A DNA stretch of 64,000 bases from 3107 sp965216225 (lineage in GTDB: Bacteria; Pseudomonadota; Alphaproteobacteria; Rhodobacterales; Rhodobacteraceae): positions 372,001-436,000 of the forward strand of contig CBDCFF010000034.1 in the NCBI GenBank assembly GCA_965216225.1. Direction: 5' to 3'. The translations under genes were made by a program, and so were the position numbers. The notes beneath the pieces are model-generated. The model searched no databases and had not been told where the DNA came from. It saw only the letters and a program-made list of their open reading frames with translations. How positions within the stretch are numbered: position 1 is the first letter of the stretch; each line of letters opens with the position of its first letter. Positions 1-9,594 of this stretch are shown here, in pieces.

Positions 1-2
1 CG

Positions 3-3000
3 GCGTTCGGCACGGTGACGGCTGCCGGGGAGGCCCGGATCGGGGTTCTGATGGATGGCGCGGCGGCGTCGGTGGAGATCGACCCTGGCGGCTTTCCGTA
101 TTTCGATTACGGCTATGCGACGACGATCCACAAGAGCCAGGGGATGACGGTGGACGATGCGTTCGTGCTGCCGCACCGGCTGCTGGATCGGCACGGGGTC
201 TATGTGGCGCTGTCGCGGCATCGGGACAGTGTGACGGTGTTCGGACGGGCGAAGCATCTGGAAAGCGTGCGGTCCCTGTGCAACATGGCGCTGCGGACGG
301 ACGGACGGCTCGCCGCGCCGCCGGATGGGCGGGCGAATGGCGCCCTGACGCCCTGTCCGGCGGCGGACACGGTTCGCGCGCGTGTGGACTGGACCGGTCC
401 GGTGTCGCCTGTGCCGGCGCGCAGCTTCGCGGGGGACCGTCATCTCATGGCGGTTGCGGGGCGTGTTGGCGGGTTGCTTGCGGCGGACCATACGGACAGC
501 GATGGGGCTCTGAAGGGGGATGTGGCCGATCCTCGTGACGACGCGCCTGATCCCTGTCGGGCGGTCGAGGCTCTGGTGGCGCGTCAGTCGGTGTTTTGTG
601 CCGACGAGATCGCCGGTCTGCTGTCGATGCCGGTCTCCGATCCCGAGACGTTCCTGCGGCTGTTCCGGGAAGCGATGTCGCATCCCGATCTTGTTGCGCT
701 GCCGACGGGCGGCCCGGTGCCCGCGTCCGGGTCGGCGCCCGCGGGCGGGTCGGCGCCCGCGTCGGAGCCGTGGGTCTATACGACGGGCCGCCAGTTGCGG
801 GCGGAGCTTGCGGCGGTGGACCGGGGGATGCGCCTTGCGGCGCGCGCGCCGGGAACGCCCGAAACGTCCGAAACGCCGGGAGCGCCCGAAACGCCTGGAG
901 CGGACAGCAGCGCCTCCGGCCCCTCCGGCCCGGCGGTTGCGTCGGATATGGCGTCGGAACTGACGCGGGAGCAGCGCGCGGCGCTGGATCACGCGCTGGC
1001 GCCGGGGGGCGTGCGGATCGTGCGTGGCGGGACAGGCAGCGGCAAGACGCGGGTGGCTGCGGCAGCGGCAGCGGCGCTTGCCCGTGCCGGGCGGGCCGTG
1101 GTTGTGGTCAGCCCCACGGAGGCGGGGCGTGCGGCGCTTGCCTCGGAAAGCGCGTCGGCGGTGACGCTGGGGGCGTTTCTTGCGAACCCGGTTGAGGCGG
1201 CCCGGCCCGGCGCGCCGGAGCGGGTGGTGATTCTGGACGATGCGCATTCGCTGGGGATCGGGCGTGCGGATGTGTTTCTTGCGCGGATCGAGGCGACCGG
1301 GTCGCGGCTTGTGGCCTTCGTCAATCCCGGGCGTCGTCCGACGGATGCGGGACCGGTGTTCCGGGCGCTTGGCGACCGTCTGGGCGCTGCGGCGCTGACG
1401 GGCGTGCATGGCCAGGACGGGGCGCTTGCGGATATGGCGCGGGGCCTGCGCGCGGGCGTGCGGGATGCCGTCTCGGCGCTCGAAGCGCTCAAGGCATCGG
1501 GGCTGGTGCGTGCGGAAGGCGGCATGGAAGCGGCGCTTGCCCGGCTGGCGCGGGATTACGTGGCGGACCGAAGCGGGGACCGGATTGCGCTCGCCTGGTC
1601 GCGTGCGCAGGTCGAGGCGGTGACGGCGGCGATCCGGGCGCGGCTCGATGCCACCGATCGCAGGCGCGCCGCGTTCGCGCCGGCGCTTTACGGCCCGCTT
1701 GCCGGGCTCAAACCCGGGGACCGCATCCGGTTTGTCGCGGGCGGGGCTTACGGATCGATGGCAACAGGCGGTGCGGCGGCAAGCCGGACGGCAGCGGGCC
1801 TGCCGCGTTCGCCGGTCCGTCGGGGTGAGATGGCGGCGGTGCTCGGGCGGGGCGGGGATGGATGTCTGGAGTTGCGGGTGCGCGGCCCGGACGGTGTGCG
1901 GGAGATCGCGGTTGCGCCGGAAGGCCCGCTGCCGAACTGGCGCTTCGCATTTGCCGGAACCATCGCGGGGGAGGCCGGGCTGCGGCACGAGAGCGTTCAT
2001 CTGCTTGTCGCTCCGGGCATGGACCGGGAGGTTCTGACGGCCGGGGCGCTGGCGGCGCGCTCGGCGCTGCGTCTCGTGTTGCCGGTGGCGTCGGAGCGGT
2101 GTTCGAAGGCGCTCGGGATCATCGTGGGACGGGAGCGGCGTGCGCGGAGCGGTCTCGACCATGGTTTTGATGCGTCGCGTGCTGCGGAGGCGGCGTCGCG
2201 GGCGGCCGCCGCGCCGGCGTTCGCCGATCCGGGTCTGGCGGCGGCCTTCGGGGATGGCGGGCCCGGGATGCCCGGCACGGACCTGACGGCGGCGCCGCGC
2301 ATCGGCCGTCGCGACGCGGCGGTGCGGGCTGCGAATGCGGCGTTCCTGCGGGATCATCCGGACCAGATCCTCGCGGTGGTGCAGACCGACAGGCCGGTGT
2401 TCACGCAAGCGGATATCCGGCATGGGCTGCGTGCGCGTCTCGGCGGGGCGTTGTCGGAAGGCGATCTGCGCGGGATGGGCGACCGTGTCATGGCCTCGGA
2501 CGAACTGGTGATGCTCGGGGAGCGTGCGCCGGACGGAGCGCCGCAATATGTGACGGTTGCGCGTGCCGGGCTGATGCGGCGCTGTGCGCAGGATGCGCAG
2601 GCGCTGGCGGCGGGGACGTTCGCCCCGGCGGCGCAGGCTGTGGTCCGTGCGGCGGATGTCCATGTTCTGAACGCGACGCAGGGTCTGGCGGCGGAAGCGA
2701 TGCTGGGGGCGGCGCGGCTGACGCTGGTGACGGGCCATGCGGGGACCGGCAAGACGCATACGCTCAAGGAGGTGACGCGGGTGTGGCGTGACCGCGGCGT
2801 GACGGTGCTGGCCGGTGCGCCTTCGGGCCGGGCGACTGCGGAACTGAGTGCGCTCGACGGCGCCGGGATCGCCACGCTGGCGGCGTGGGAGGCGCGTTGG
2901 GCGCGGGGGGAACTGCCGCCTGCGGGGCGGTTCGTGTTCATCATGGACGAGGCCGGGATGGTCGGGGCCGGACAATGGTCGCGGCTCCAGGCGCAGGTTG

Positions 3001-6000
3001 CGGCGATGGGGGGCAAGCTGATCGCGGTGGGGGATCCGGAGCAGTTGCAGCCGGTCTCGGACCTGTCGGGGTGGGCGCTGGCGGAGCAGGCCGCAGGGAT
3101 GAGCCACGTGATCGACACGGTGATCCGGCAGCGGAACATGATGGACGGGCAGGCGACGGAGGCGCTGGCGCGGGGCGGCGCGGGGATTGCCGCGGCGATC
3201 GGGTATTATGCGCAGAAGGGCGCGGTGCGTCTTGAGCCGGAGGTTCTGGCGGATCCGTTCACGGCGCTGGCGCAGGCGTATTGCGCGGACCGGGATCCCG
3301 GCCGCCGCCGGATTGCGCTGGCGTACACCAACCACGATGTTCACGCGCTCAACAGCGCGATCCGTTCGCAGGCTCTGGCGTGCGGCATGGTGGAGCGTGA
3401 CGGGGTGCAGCGCTACGGCGAGATCGAGCGGATCGAGCGGTCGGGCGGTGTGGTGAAGCGGGTCCGGGTTCCGCTCGCCCTCGGCGTCGGTGACCGGATC
3501 ATGCTGACGCGGTCGCACCCGGCGTCGGGTCTGGCGCGGTCGAGCTTCGGGACGGTGACGGCGGTGCACAGGCGTCGGATCGAAGTCCGTTTTGACGGGG
3601 GAGAGGGCCGCCCGGGCGGCGCCCGGCCTGTCACGATCGATATGGAGAGCTTCCGGGATATTGATTACGGCTATGCGACGACGATCCACAAGAGCCAGGG
3701 GATGACGGTGGATGATGCGTTCGTGCTGCCGCACCGGCTGATGCACCGTCATGGGGTCTATGTGGCGCTGTCGCGTCACCGTGAGAATGTGACGGTGTTC
3801 GGTCGTGCCGGTCATCTCGGCGGCGCCGCCGATCTTGTGAACCTTGCGCAGGCGCCGGGGCATCTCTCGGTCGATCTTCCGGACGGTCCTGCGGGTTGGT
3901 CGCCGGGCATGGCGCCTGGTGCGGACACTGTCGTGCCGGGGGCGCGCGAGGACTGGCGATCGCGTGGGTCCACGGCCCGGCCGGTCGGGTTTTCGGGGGA
4001 TGCGGACCTGATGGCGACGGCGGAGCGTGTCGTCGGTCTTCTGGCTGCGGAATACAGCCCTGGCGCTGCGATCCTGCGGGACGACCCGCGCGGCCATGCG
4101 CTTGATCCGCGCCGCGTGATTGACGATCTGATGGCGCGTTGTTCGGTGATCCGTGCCGGGGACGTGGCGGGGCGTCTGGCGCAGGTGGTGGCTGAACCGG
4201 AGACCTTCCTGCGGCTGTTCCGGGGGGCGATGTCGCATCCGGATCTGGTGGCGCTGTCGGAGGCGGGGGTTGGCGGTGACGGTCGGGTCTACAGCACGGG
4301 AGCGCAGATCCGGGCGGAACTCGAGGCGGTGGACTGCGGGGCGCGTCTGGGGCTGTCGGGAGCGCCTGCGGGGGCGCCGACCGTGACGCTGTCGGGTCTG
4401 GCGCGGCGTGACCGGCGGCTCGAGGAGGCTCTGGAGCAATCTCTGGACGCATCGCAGCGCGGGGCGCTCGATCACGCGCTGGCCCCCGGTCGCTTGCGTC
4501 TGATCCGCGGGGATGCGGGCAGCGGCAAGACCCGGGTCGCGGCGCAGGCGTCGTCGTTGCATGAGCGCGCGGGGTGGCAGGTTATCACGCTCGCACCGAC
4601 CGGGGCGGGCCTGGACGCGCTTGCGGCGGAGGGGGCGGCGGGGATGCTGACGCTTCGGGGTTTCACGGCGGCGCTGGAGGCGGGGCGGATGCAGCTTGAT
4701 CCGGCGACGGTTGTGGTGCTGGACGACGCCGGGCGGCTCGGGGGCCGGGAGGCGACCGATCTGCTGGCCCGGATAGATGCGAGCGGGGCGAAGCTGGTGG
4801 CGTTGACGGGCGGGGATACACAGGTTCCGCTCGAGGCCGGTCCGGTGTTCGGAGCGCTGGAGATGCGTCTGGGCGCGGCGCGTCTGGGGGCGGATCATGC
4901 GCGGGCGCCGGGGCGCGCGGCGCTGCTGCGCGACATTGTGGCGGGCGGGCAGCGGGGGGAACAGGCCGTGGCCGTTCTTGTTGATGAAGGTGTGGTCGTT
5001 GCGGGCGGTGACGCGCGGCGTGCGGCGGACGTTGTGGCGTCGGGCTGGATGGCGGACGGCGGCGCCGACAGGGTGGCGCTGACCTGGTCGCGTGCGGAGG
5101 CCGATGCGGTGACGGCGGCGATCCGGTCGCGGCTGGATGCGGCGCGCCCCGGGCGGGCGGCGTTCGCGGTGGAGACGGAAGGCGCGCTTGCGGGTCTGCG
5201 GCCCGGCGACCGGATCCGGTTTGTGGCCTCGACGCCGTGGCAGGGGCGGGCGGCGAAGGGCATCGAGGCGTCCGCGCCCCGGCTGCGCCCGGAATGCCGG
5301 GTGCGTGCGGGCGAGGTTGCGGAGGTGCTGGGGCGCGGGCGGTGCGGCGGGATGATCCTGCGGATCACCGGTCGCGAGGGCACGCGGGAGGCGGCGTTCG
5401 GTCCGGGCGTGGCGGTTCCCGAGTGGCGGTTCGCGTTCGCCTCGACGATCCACGGGGCGATGGGGCGGTCGCATGACAGCGTGCATCTTCTGGCGTCGCC
5501 GGGGATGACCCGTCAGGTTCTGGCCGCCGGGATCGGTCTGCACCGGGAGGCGCTGCGGATCGTGGCGCCGTCATCGGACGCGCGGACGGGCGAGGTTCTG
5601 GAGCGCATCGTGCGCCGTGATGCGGGCGCGCGGAGCGTGCTGGATTACGGTTTCGGGATTGCGCTCGGTGCGCGGGAGGCGCTGCGGGGGGGCTCGGTGG
5701 AGCTTGCGGCGGAAGAGGAGACGGGCATCGAGGCGGCGATCGGGCGTCTGGCGGCGCTGGCGGGGATCGAGCGGGCCGGGGGGCGGTCGCCGTTACCGCG
5801 CGGCGTGGAGGGCGAGGTTCTGGCCGAGGTGATCGGAGCGGCGATCCTGCACGACGGCCACGCCCCTGAAGGCGGCGACCGGCTGGCGGTGGAGCGTCAT
5901 GTGCGCGCCCTGTCCGATCCGGCGGCCTGGCGGGCGCTTCTGCGGCAGGCGCCGAGGGGCCTGACACGGGAGGCCGATGCACTGGCGCGCGGCGAGGCCG

Positions 6001-7445
6001 GGGTGGACGGCGAGGGACGGCTTCTGACGGCGGCGCGCATTCTGGCGCGCGGCGCGCTGACGGCGCGGGCGCTTGGCGAGGAGCGGGTGGCGGCGCTGTT
6101 CGAGCGGGGGCTTCGGCTCTATGGCAAGCGGGCGGAGCGGGCCCGGCGGACGGGGCGCATGGACGAACTGGCGCCGGCGCGGATCGCGCAGGCTCCGGCG
6201 CCGGACTGGCCGGACCCGGCGGCGCGGCCGCAACCGGCGTGGAAGCGTCCGGCGGCGCGGTCGCGGTCCCTTCCACCGCGGCGGCGGCGGCGACTGGGTG
6301 TCGTGGATGTGCTGCGTCGGTTCGACCGTTCGGAAGAGGCGCTGATCCGGGATGTGCTGGCGACCATGACCGGGCTTGGCGCTCATAGGGCGGTGCGCCG
6401 CGCCGACGCCTGCCGGCAGGCGCGGGCGGAAATCCTGACCCCGCCCGCCGGGGAGGCGCGTCCTGCGCAGGCGCAGGCCCCGGTGGTCAAAGCTGTCGTC
6501 GGGACGCCGGATCATGACGCCATGGCAGGCGATCTGGCGGAGCGGATCAAGGAGGCAATCGGGGCGGGCGATCCGGTCCACGGCCTTGATCTTCGGCCCC
6601 GGCTCGGGAGCTTGCTGGAACGGGCGGACCGGGGGCCATGGGGCCGGCAGGGCGGGACAGCAGAGCAACTGGCGGCGCGGGTGACGGCTCTCGGGGGTCT
6701 GGCGGGCGAGGATCTGATTGTCGCGCGGGCGCTCGACCGGGTGCTGTCGGGAGCGCCTGCGCCGGAGGCCGTGCAGGGGGAACTGCCATTGGAGATGCCC
6801 GCGCCCGCGCCAGTACCCGCGCTCTCGACAGGCGCGCCGGATGCGCACAGGGCGCCTGCGCGCGCCGGGCCGGTGGATTTCGGTGGCATGGGGCTGCAAC
6901 TGGCGCAGGCGATCAGCGCCCGGGTGGACATGACCGATGCGGTCCACGATGGCGCCGATCTGCCGGGGTACATCGCAAGGGTGCTGGCAATGACGGAGGC
7001 GGAACTGCCGGAGGCCGCGCCGCGCACGCTCAAGGCCCTGGCGAAGGCGTATGTGGAGCGCCCGCCCCATGCCGGGTTGGCGAAGATCGTGAAGGACGCG
7101 GTCGCGACGGCATTGGCCGAAGGCCCGCCGATGCCGGTGGACAGGCTGCGCCGGGAGCGCGCCGCGTTCATCGACCGGGTGACGGGCGGCCGGGTGAAGG
7201 AGCGGACGGACGCGGAGCTTGCGGGTTTCATGACCTGCTTCACCCATGTGGAGATATTCGCGCTGGCCTCGCCGGAGGCGGAATGGCCGTCCTCGCTGCC
7301 TGCGGTTGCGCCGGAGGCGCGCGCGACGGTGGCGGTGGAATTCGATGTGCTGGCGGCAAACCGCAAGGAGAAGATTGCAATGGAACGGAAGAGCGAAGGG
7401 AAAGACACGGCGCCCACGCAGGCGCGGGCCGATCTGCCGAAGTGA
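3..7445 (+). CDS. Giant TraA-like conjugative relaxase/helicase, 5' end outside window
   Basis: The reading frame is open from base 3, so the protein starts upstream of the window; the GTG at 15 is only the first possible internal start. At least 2,476 residues are visible (numbered here from base 15). It opens with the end of a RecD-like helicase (TTIHKSQGMTVDD near residue 35, VALSRHR near 65). A divergent helicase module follows (Walker A GTGSGKTR near 340, LDDAH, no clear IHKSQG), then a canonical one (GHAGTGKTH near 908, MDEAGMV, GDPEQLQPV, TTIHKSQGMTVDD near 1221), then a second divergent one (GDAGSGKTR near 1500). The tail is charged and contains repeats. The family nicks plasmid or ICE DNA and unwinds it for transfer; the relaxase domain itself would lie upstream. 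TraA proteins usually carry one helicase region, so the duplication is unusual. The family call is confident; the function of the extra modules is unknown. Confidence 0.85.
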   Translation, partial: AFGTVTAAGEARIGVLMDGAAASVEIDPGGFPYFDYGYATTIHKSQGMTVDDAFVLPHRLLDRHGVYVALSRHRDSVTVFGRAKHLESVRSLCNMALRTDGRLAAPPDGRANGALTPCPAADTVRARVDWTGPVSPVPARSFAGDRHLMAVAGRVGGLLAADHTDSDGALKGDVADPRDDAPDPCRAVEALVARQSVFCADEIAGLLSMPVSDPETFLRLFREAMSHPDLVALPTGGPVPASGSAPAGGSAPASEPWVYTTGRQLRAELAAVDRGMRLAARAPGTPETSETPGAPETPGADSSASGPSGPAVASDMASELTREQRAALDHALAPGGVRIVRGGTGSGKTRVAAAAAAALARAGRAVVVVSPTEAGRAALASESASAVTLGAFLANPVEAARPGAPERVVILDDAHSLGIGRADVFLARIEATGSRLVAFVNPGRRPTDAGPVFRALGDRLGAAALTGVHGQDGALADMARGLRAGVRDAVSALEALKASGLVRAEGGMEAALARLARDYVADRSGDRIALAWSRAQVEAVTAAIRARLDATDRRRAAFAPALYGPLAGLKPGDRIRFVAGGAYGSMATGGAAASRTAAGLPRSPVRRGEMAAVLGRGGDGCLELRVRGPDGVREIAVAPEGPLPNWRFAFAGTIAGEAGLRHESVHLLVAPGMDREVLTAGALAARSALRLVLPVASERCSKALGIIVGRERRARSGLDHGFDASRAAEAASRAAAAPAFADPGLAAAFGDGGPGMPGTDLTAAPRIGRRDAAVRAANAAFLRDHPDQILAVVQTDRPVFTQADIRHGLRARLGGALSEGDLRGMGDRVMASDELVMLGERAPDGAPQYVTVARAGLMRRCAQDAQALAAGTFAPAAQAVVRAADVHVLNATQGLAAEAMLGAARLTLVTGHAGTGKTHTLKEVTRVWRDRGVTVLAGAPSGRATAELSALDGAGIATLAAWEARWARGELPPAGRFVFIMDEAGMVGAGQWSRLQAQVAAMGGKLIAVGDPEQLQPVSDLSGWALAEQAAGMSHVIDTVIRQRNMMDGQATEALARGGAGIAAAIGYYAQKGAVRLEPEVLADPFTALAQAYCADRDPGRRRIALAYTNHDVHALNSAIRSQALACGMVERDGVQRYGEIERIERSGGVVKRVRVPLALGVGDRIMLTRSHPASGLARSSFGTVTAVHRRRIEVRFDGGEGRPGGARPVTIDMESFRDIDYGYATTIHKSQGMTVDDAFVLPHRLMHRHGVYVALSRHRENVTVFGRAGHLGGAADLVNLAQAPGHLSVDLPDGPAGWSPGMAPGADTVVPGAREDWRSRGSTARPVGFSGDADLMATAERVVGLLAAEYSPGAAILRDDPRGHALDPRRVIDDLMARCSVIRAGDVAGRLAQVVAEPETFLRLFRGAMSHPDLVALSEAGVGGDGRVYSTGAQIRAELEAVDCGARLGLSGAPAGAPTVTLSGLARRDRRLEEALEQSLDASQRGALDHALAPGRLRLIRGDAGSGKTRVAAQASSLHERAGWQVITLAPTGAGLDALAAEGAAGMLTLRGFTAALEAGRMQLDPATVVVLDDAGRLGGREATDLLARIDASGAKLVALTGGDTQVPLEAGPVFGALEMRLGAARLGADHARAPGRAALLRDIVAGGQRGEQAVAVLVDEGVVVAGGDARRAADVVASGWMADGGADRVALTWSRAEADAVTAAIRSRLDAARPGRAAFAVETEGALAGLRPGDRIRFVASTPWQGRAAKGIEASAPRLRPECRVRAGEVAEVLGRGRCGGMILRITGREGTREAAFGPGVAVPEWRFAFASTIHGAMGRSHDSVHLLASPGMTRQVLAAGIGLHREALRIVAPSSDARTGEVLERIVRRDAGARSVLDYGFGIALGAREALRGGSVELAAEEETGIEAAIGRLAALAGIERAGGRSPLPRGVEGEVLAEVIGAAILHDGHAPEGGDRLAVERHVRALSDPAAWRALLRQAPRGLTREADALARGEAGVDGEGRLLTAARILARGALTARALGEERVAALFERGLRLYGKRAERARRTGRMDELAPARIAQAPAPDWPDPAARPQPAWKRPAARSRSLPPRRRRRLGVVDVLRRFDRSEEALIRDVLATMTGLGAHRAVRRADACRQARAEILTPPAGEARPAQAQAPVVKAVVGTPDHDAMAGDLAERIKEAIGAGDPVHGLDLRPRLGSLLERADRGPWGRQGGTAEQLAARVTALGGLAGEDLIVARALDRVLSGAPAPEAVQGELPLEMPAPAPVPALSTGAPDAHRAPARAGPVDFGGMGLQLAQAISARVDMTDAVHDGADLPGYIARVLAMTEAELPEAAPRTLKALAKAYVERPPHAGLAKIVKDAVATALAEGPPMPVDRLRRERAAFIDRVTGGRVKERTDAELAGFMTCFTHVEIFALASPEAEWPSSLPAVAPEARATVAVEFDVLAANRKEKIAMERKSEGKDTAPTQARADLPK

Positions 7446-7496
7446 GAGCGATAGCCTTCTACCAGCCACGGCGCCCACGCAGGCGCGGGCCGATCT
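7406..7496. repeat. 30-bp direct repeat pair spaced 61 bp at the end of the giant ORF
   Basis: The same 30 bases occur at 7406-7435 and 7467-7496. The second copy lies 61 bp after the first, so it shifts the frame by one. Translation through the first copy reads QARADLPK and stops; the second copy reads QARADLVKGLVLG in another frame. Deleting one 61-bp unit would join the giant relaxase to the downstream coding remnant, so the repeat looks like a slippage or duplication event that created the stop. Confidence 0.75.
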
Positions 7497-7957
7497 CGTC
7501 AAGGGGCTGGTGCTCGGACGGATCACCGACGATACGCTTGAGAAGGTCCGGAAGAACTTTACCCTGGACGAGATCGCGGCCTTGCAGGATCCGGCACTGA
7601 CACTGCCGGACACGCTGCCCGCGCTGACGCCGGTCATGCGGGCGCGGATCGCGGAGACGCTGAAGCGCGCGGCTGGCGGCGAGGGCCGCACTTCCGGGGA
7701 TCAGGGCGGCGGCGGTCGCGCCGGGGCATTGCGGGTCGTGCCGGAATACGCAGGCCCGGCGCTTGAGCTGGCCTGCGCCGTCACCGAGCGCGTCGAGGCG
7801 ACCAACCCGGTGCATCGCCTGCCGCTCCAGGCCGCGATCTCGCACCTGCTGGGCCGCGCCGACGCCGCCCGCGATCTTCCCGGCCAGGAGGTCGAACGCC
7901 TCGCCCTGGAAATCGCCCGTGATCGCAAGGCGCTGGAGGCGAAGATCACACTGGCGC
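7446..7957 (+). pseudogene. Out-of-frame C-terminal remnant of the TraA-like protein, cut by IS4
   Basis: From 7471 an open frame, shifted by one relative to the giant ORF, encodes about 160 residues (…LVKGLVLGRITDDTLEKV… NPVHRLPLQAAISHLL…). The stretch ACAVTERVEATNPVH resembles two segments in the tail of the giant protein (KEAIGAGDPVH near residue 2182 and SARVDMTDAVH near 2301), so it looks like another copy of the same roughly 70-residue repeat. No convincing start codon or ribosome site precedes it. The frame runs directly into the IS4 end at 7958, so the true terminus is lost. It could instead be a small separate gene, but the repeat similarity favours a broken C-terminus. Confidence 0.6.
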
Positions 7958-8548
7958 CACGGTACACGACTCATCGAAGAGCAAGTTGTTTGATTGGTCT
8001 CTTCGGGCATGTTTGTCGCCATGCCAATAGCGCGTTTTCCGGGTTGTGGATGATCCATCTGCGTAGAGCGTCGAGCCCGGTTCGGAACCATGATTTTGTA
8101 CGTCGGTTGTGGCTTTTGCGGCGGATCGCCGTTCGGCCCATGACCCGGGTCGCCCAGCGATAAGCCCATGTCACGGTGAGGGCAATGACGGCGAGGAGGG
8201 TTGCGAGTTTGGCAGGATTGGTGATGTGAGTGTCCTCACTGTTGAAGCCGCGGGTCTTGGCGTCGGCGAAGAGGCACTCGATGCCCGATCGCTTGCGATA
8301 GAGATTGAGCGCCCGTCGGGTGGCGTCGATGTTCGTGGCGACGATGAGCGCTTCGCCCCCCTTGATACGCTTTGCCGCGAACCGCAGCCGGTTGTCCGGT
8401 TTCCTCGCCATGGTGCTGAGCCAGCCTGTCCAGGCACCTTGACGAGACTTCCGCAGGAGCGTGCGGAACTGATGCAGGCGTCCATCTTCGGTGCACAGAT
8501 GCATGTTCTCACGCAACCGAACAACGAACGGGATGTTGTTTTCATTTA

Positions 8549-9594
8549 GAGCGGTTCATCATTTGTTTGAATCTCGGGATTCCGTTTTTCGTTGAATTGT
8601 GATTCAAACTGCGTGCCGGGACTGGAGGCCGGCATGCATGGTAAAACCCTATTCGAATGATCTTCGGGAGCGTGCAGTAGCAGCTGTTGTTTCCGGCGAG
8701 ACGGCACGTGTTGTGGCTGCCCGTTTCTCGGTGGCTGTTTCTTCGGTGATCAAGTGGCGCCAGCGATATCGCGAGACTGGCAGCGTGGCGCCTGGCAAGA
8801 TGGGTGGCCACCGCAGGATTATCCTTGAACCCCACCGTGATTTTATCCTGGAGCAGATCAACCGCACGCCGCACCTGACGCTGCATGGTCTGAAAGACAT
8901 GCTGGCGAAGCGGGGCGTCAAGGTGTCCCACAATGCGGTCTGGCACTTCATGCGCCGCGAGGGGCTGAGCTTCAAAAAAAAACACTGCTCGCCCTTGAGC
9001 GGGCCCGAGCCGATGTGGCCCGCCGGCGAAAGCGCTGGAAGGGGGTCATGCGTCAACTCGATCCGCGCAAGCTGGTCTTCATTGATGAAACCTGGATCAA
9101 GACCAACATGGCTCCGCTGCGCGGCTGGGGACCAAAAGGCAAACGCCTGCACGGCTTTGCGCCCCATGGCCACTGGAACACCATGACGTTCATTTCTGCC
9201 TTGCGCTGCGATCAATTGACGGCGCCCTGTGTCTTTGACGGCCCGATCAACGGGCAGTCCTTCCGTGCCTATATCGATCAACTGCTTGTCCCTGCACTGA
9301 AGCCCGGCGATATCGTCATCATGGACAACCTCGGCTGCCATAAATCGAAAGCCGTGCGCGATGCCATCAAGGCGGCAGGCGCGCGGGTGTGGTTCCTGCC
9401 ACCATACTCGCCAGACCTGAACCCGATCGAGCAGACATTCGCCAAGATCAAACACTGGATGCGGATGGCTCGGAAACGAACCAGTGAAGAGGCCTGGCGA
9501 TACGTTGGACGCCTCGTCGGATCAATCACACAACAGGAATGCCAAAACTACCTCGAAAACACAGGCTATGCTTCAGTCAAAATGTGAAGGACTC
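8549..9594 (+). mobile_element. IS630-family element, copy 1 (1,046 bp)
   Basis: The element is flanked by TA on both sides (8547-8548 and 9595-9596), the IS630/Tc1-type target duplication. Its ends are imperfect inverted repeats beginning GAGCGGTTCA on the left and GAGTCCTTCA on the right. It sits inside the IS4 transposase gene, and the uninterrupted target sequence can be read at 35731-35760 in the other IS4 copy. Near-identical copies lie at 33404-34448 and from 60588 to the window end. Confidence 0.92.
8641..9587 (+). CDS. IS630-family transposase made by -1 frameshifting at an A9 run
   Basis: Two overlapping frames encode one DDE transposase. The first starts at ATG 8641 (MVKPYSNDLRERAV) with an N-terminal helix-turn-helix region. 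The second reads LLALERARADVARRRKRW and carries the catalytic residues in FIDETW, IVMDNLGCHKS and LNPIEQTF. The frames join at nine consecutive A residues (8974-8982), and a -1 slip there gives a single protein of about 315 residues. The same A9 occurs in all three copies, so it is a conserved recoding site and not decay. The unshifted product ends at 9186. The gene looks intact and probably active. Confidence 0.85.

Noticed and set aside
5793..7691. Open frame of over 600 codons on the minus strand opposite the relaxase gene
   Set aside because: A shadow frame of very GC-rich coding DNA: arginine/proline/alanine-rich, no family motifs, fully overlapped by a protein with clear helicase motifs.
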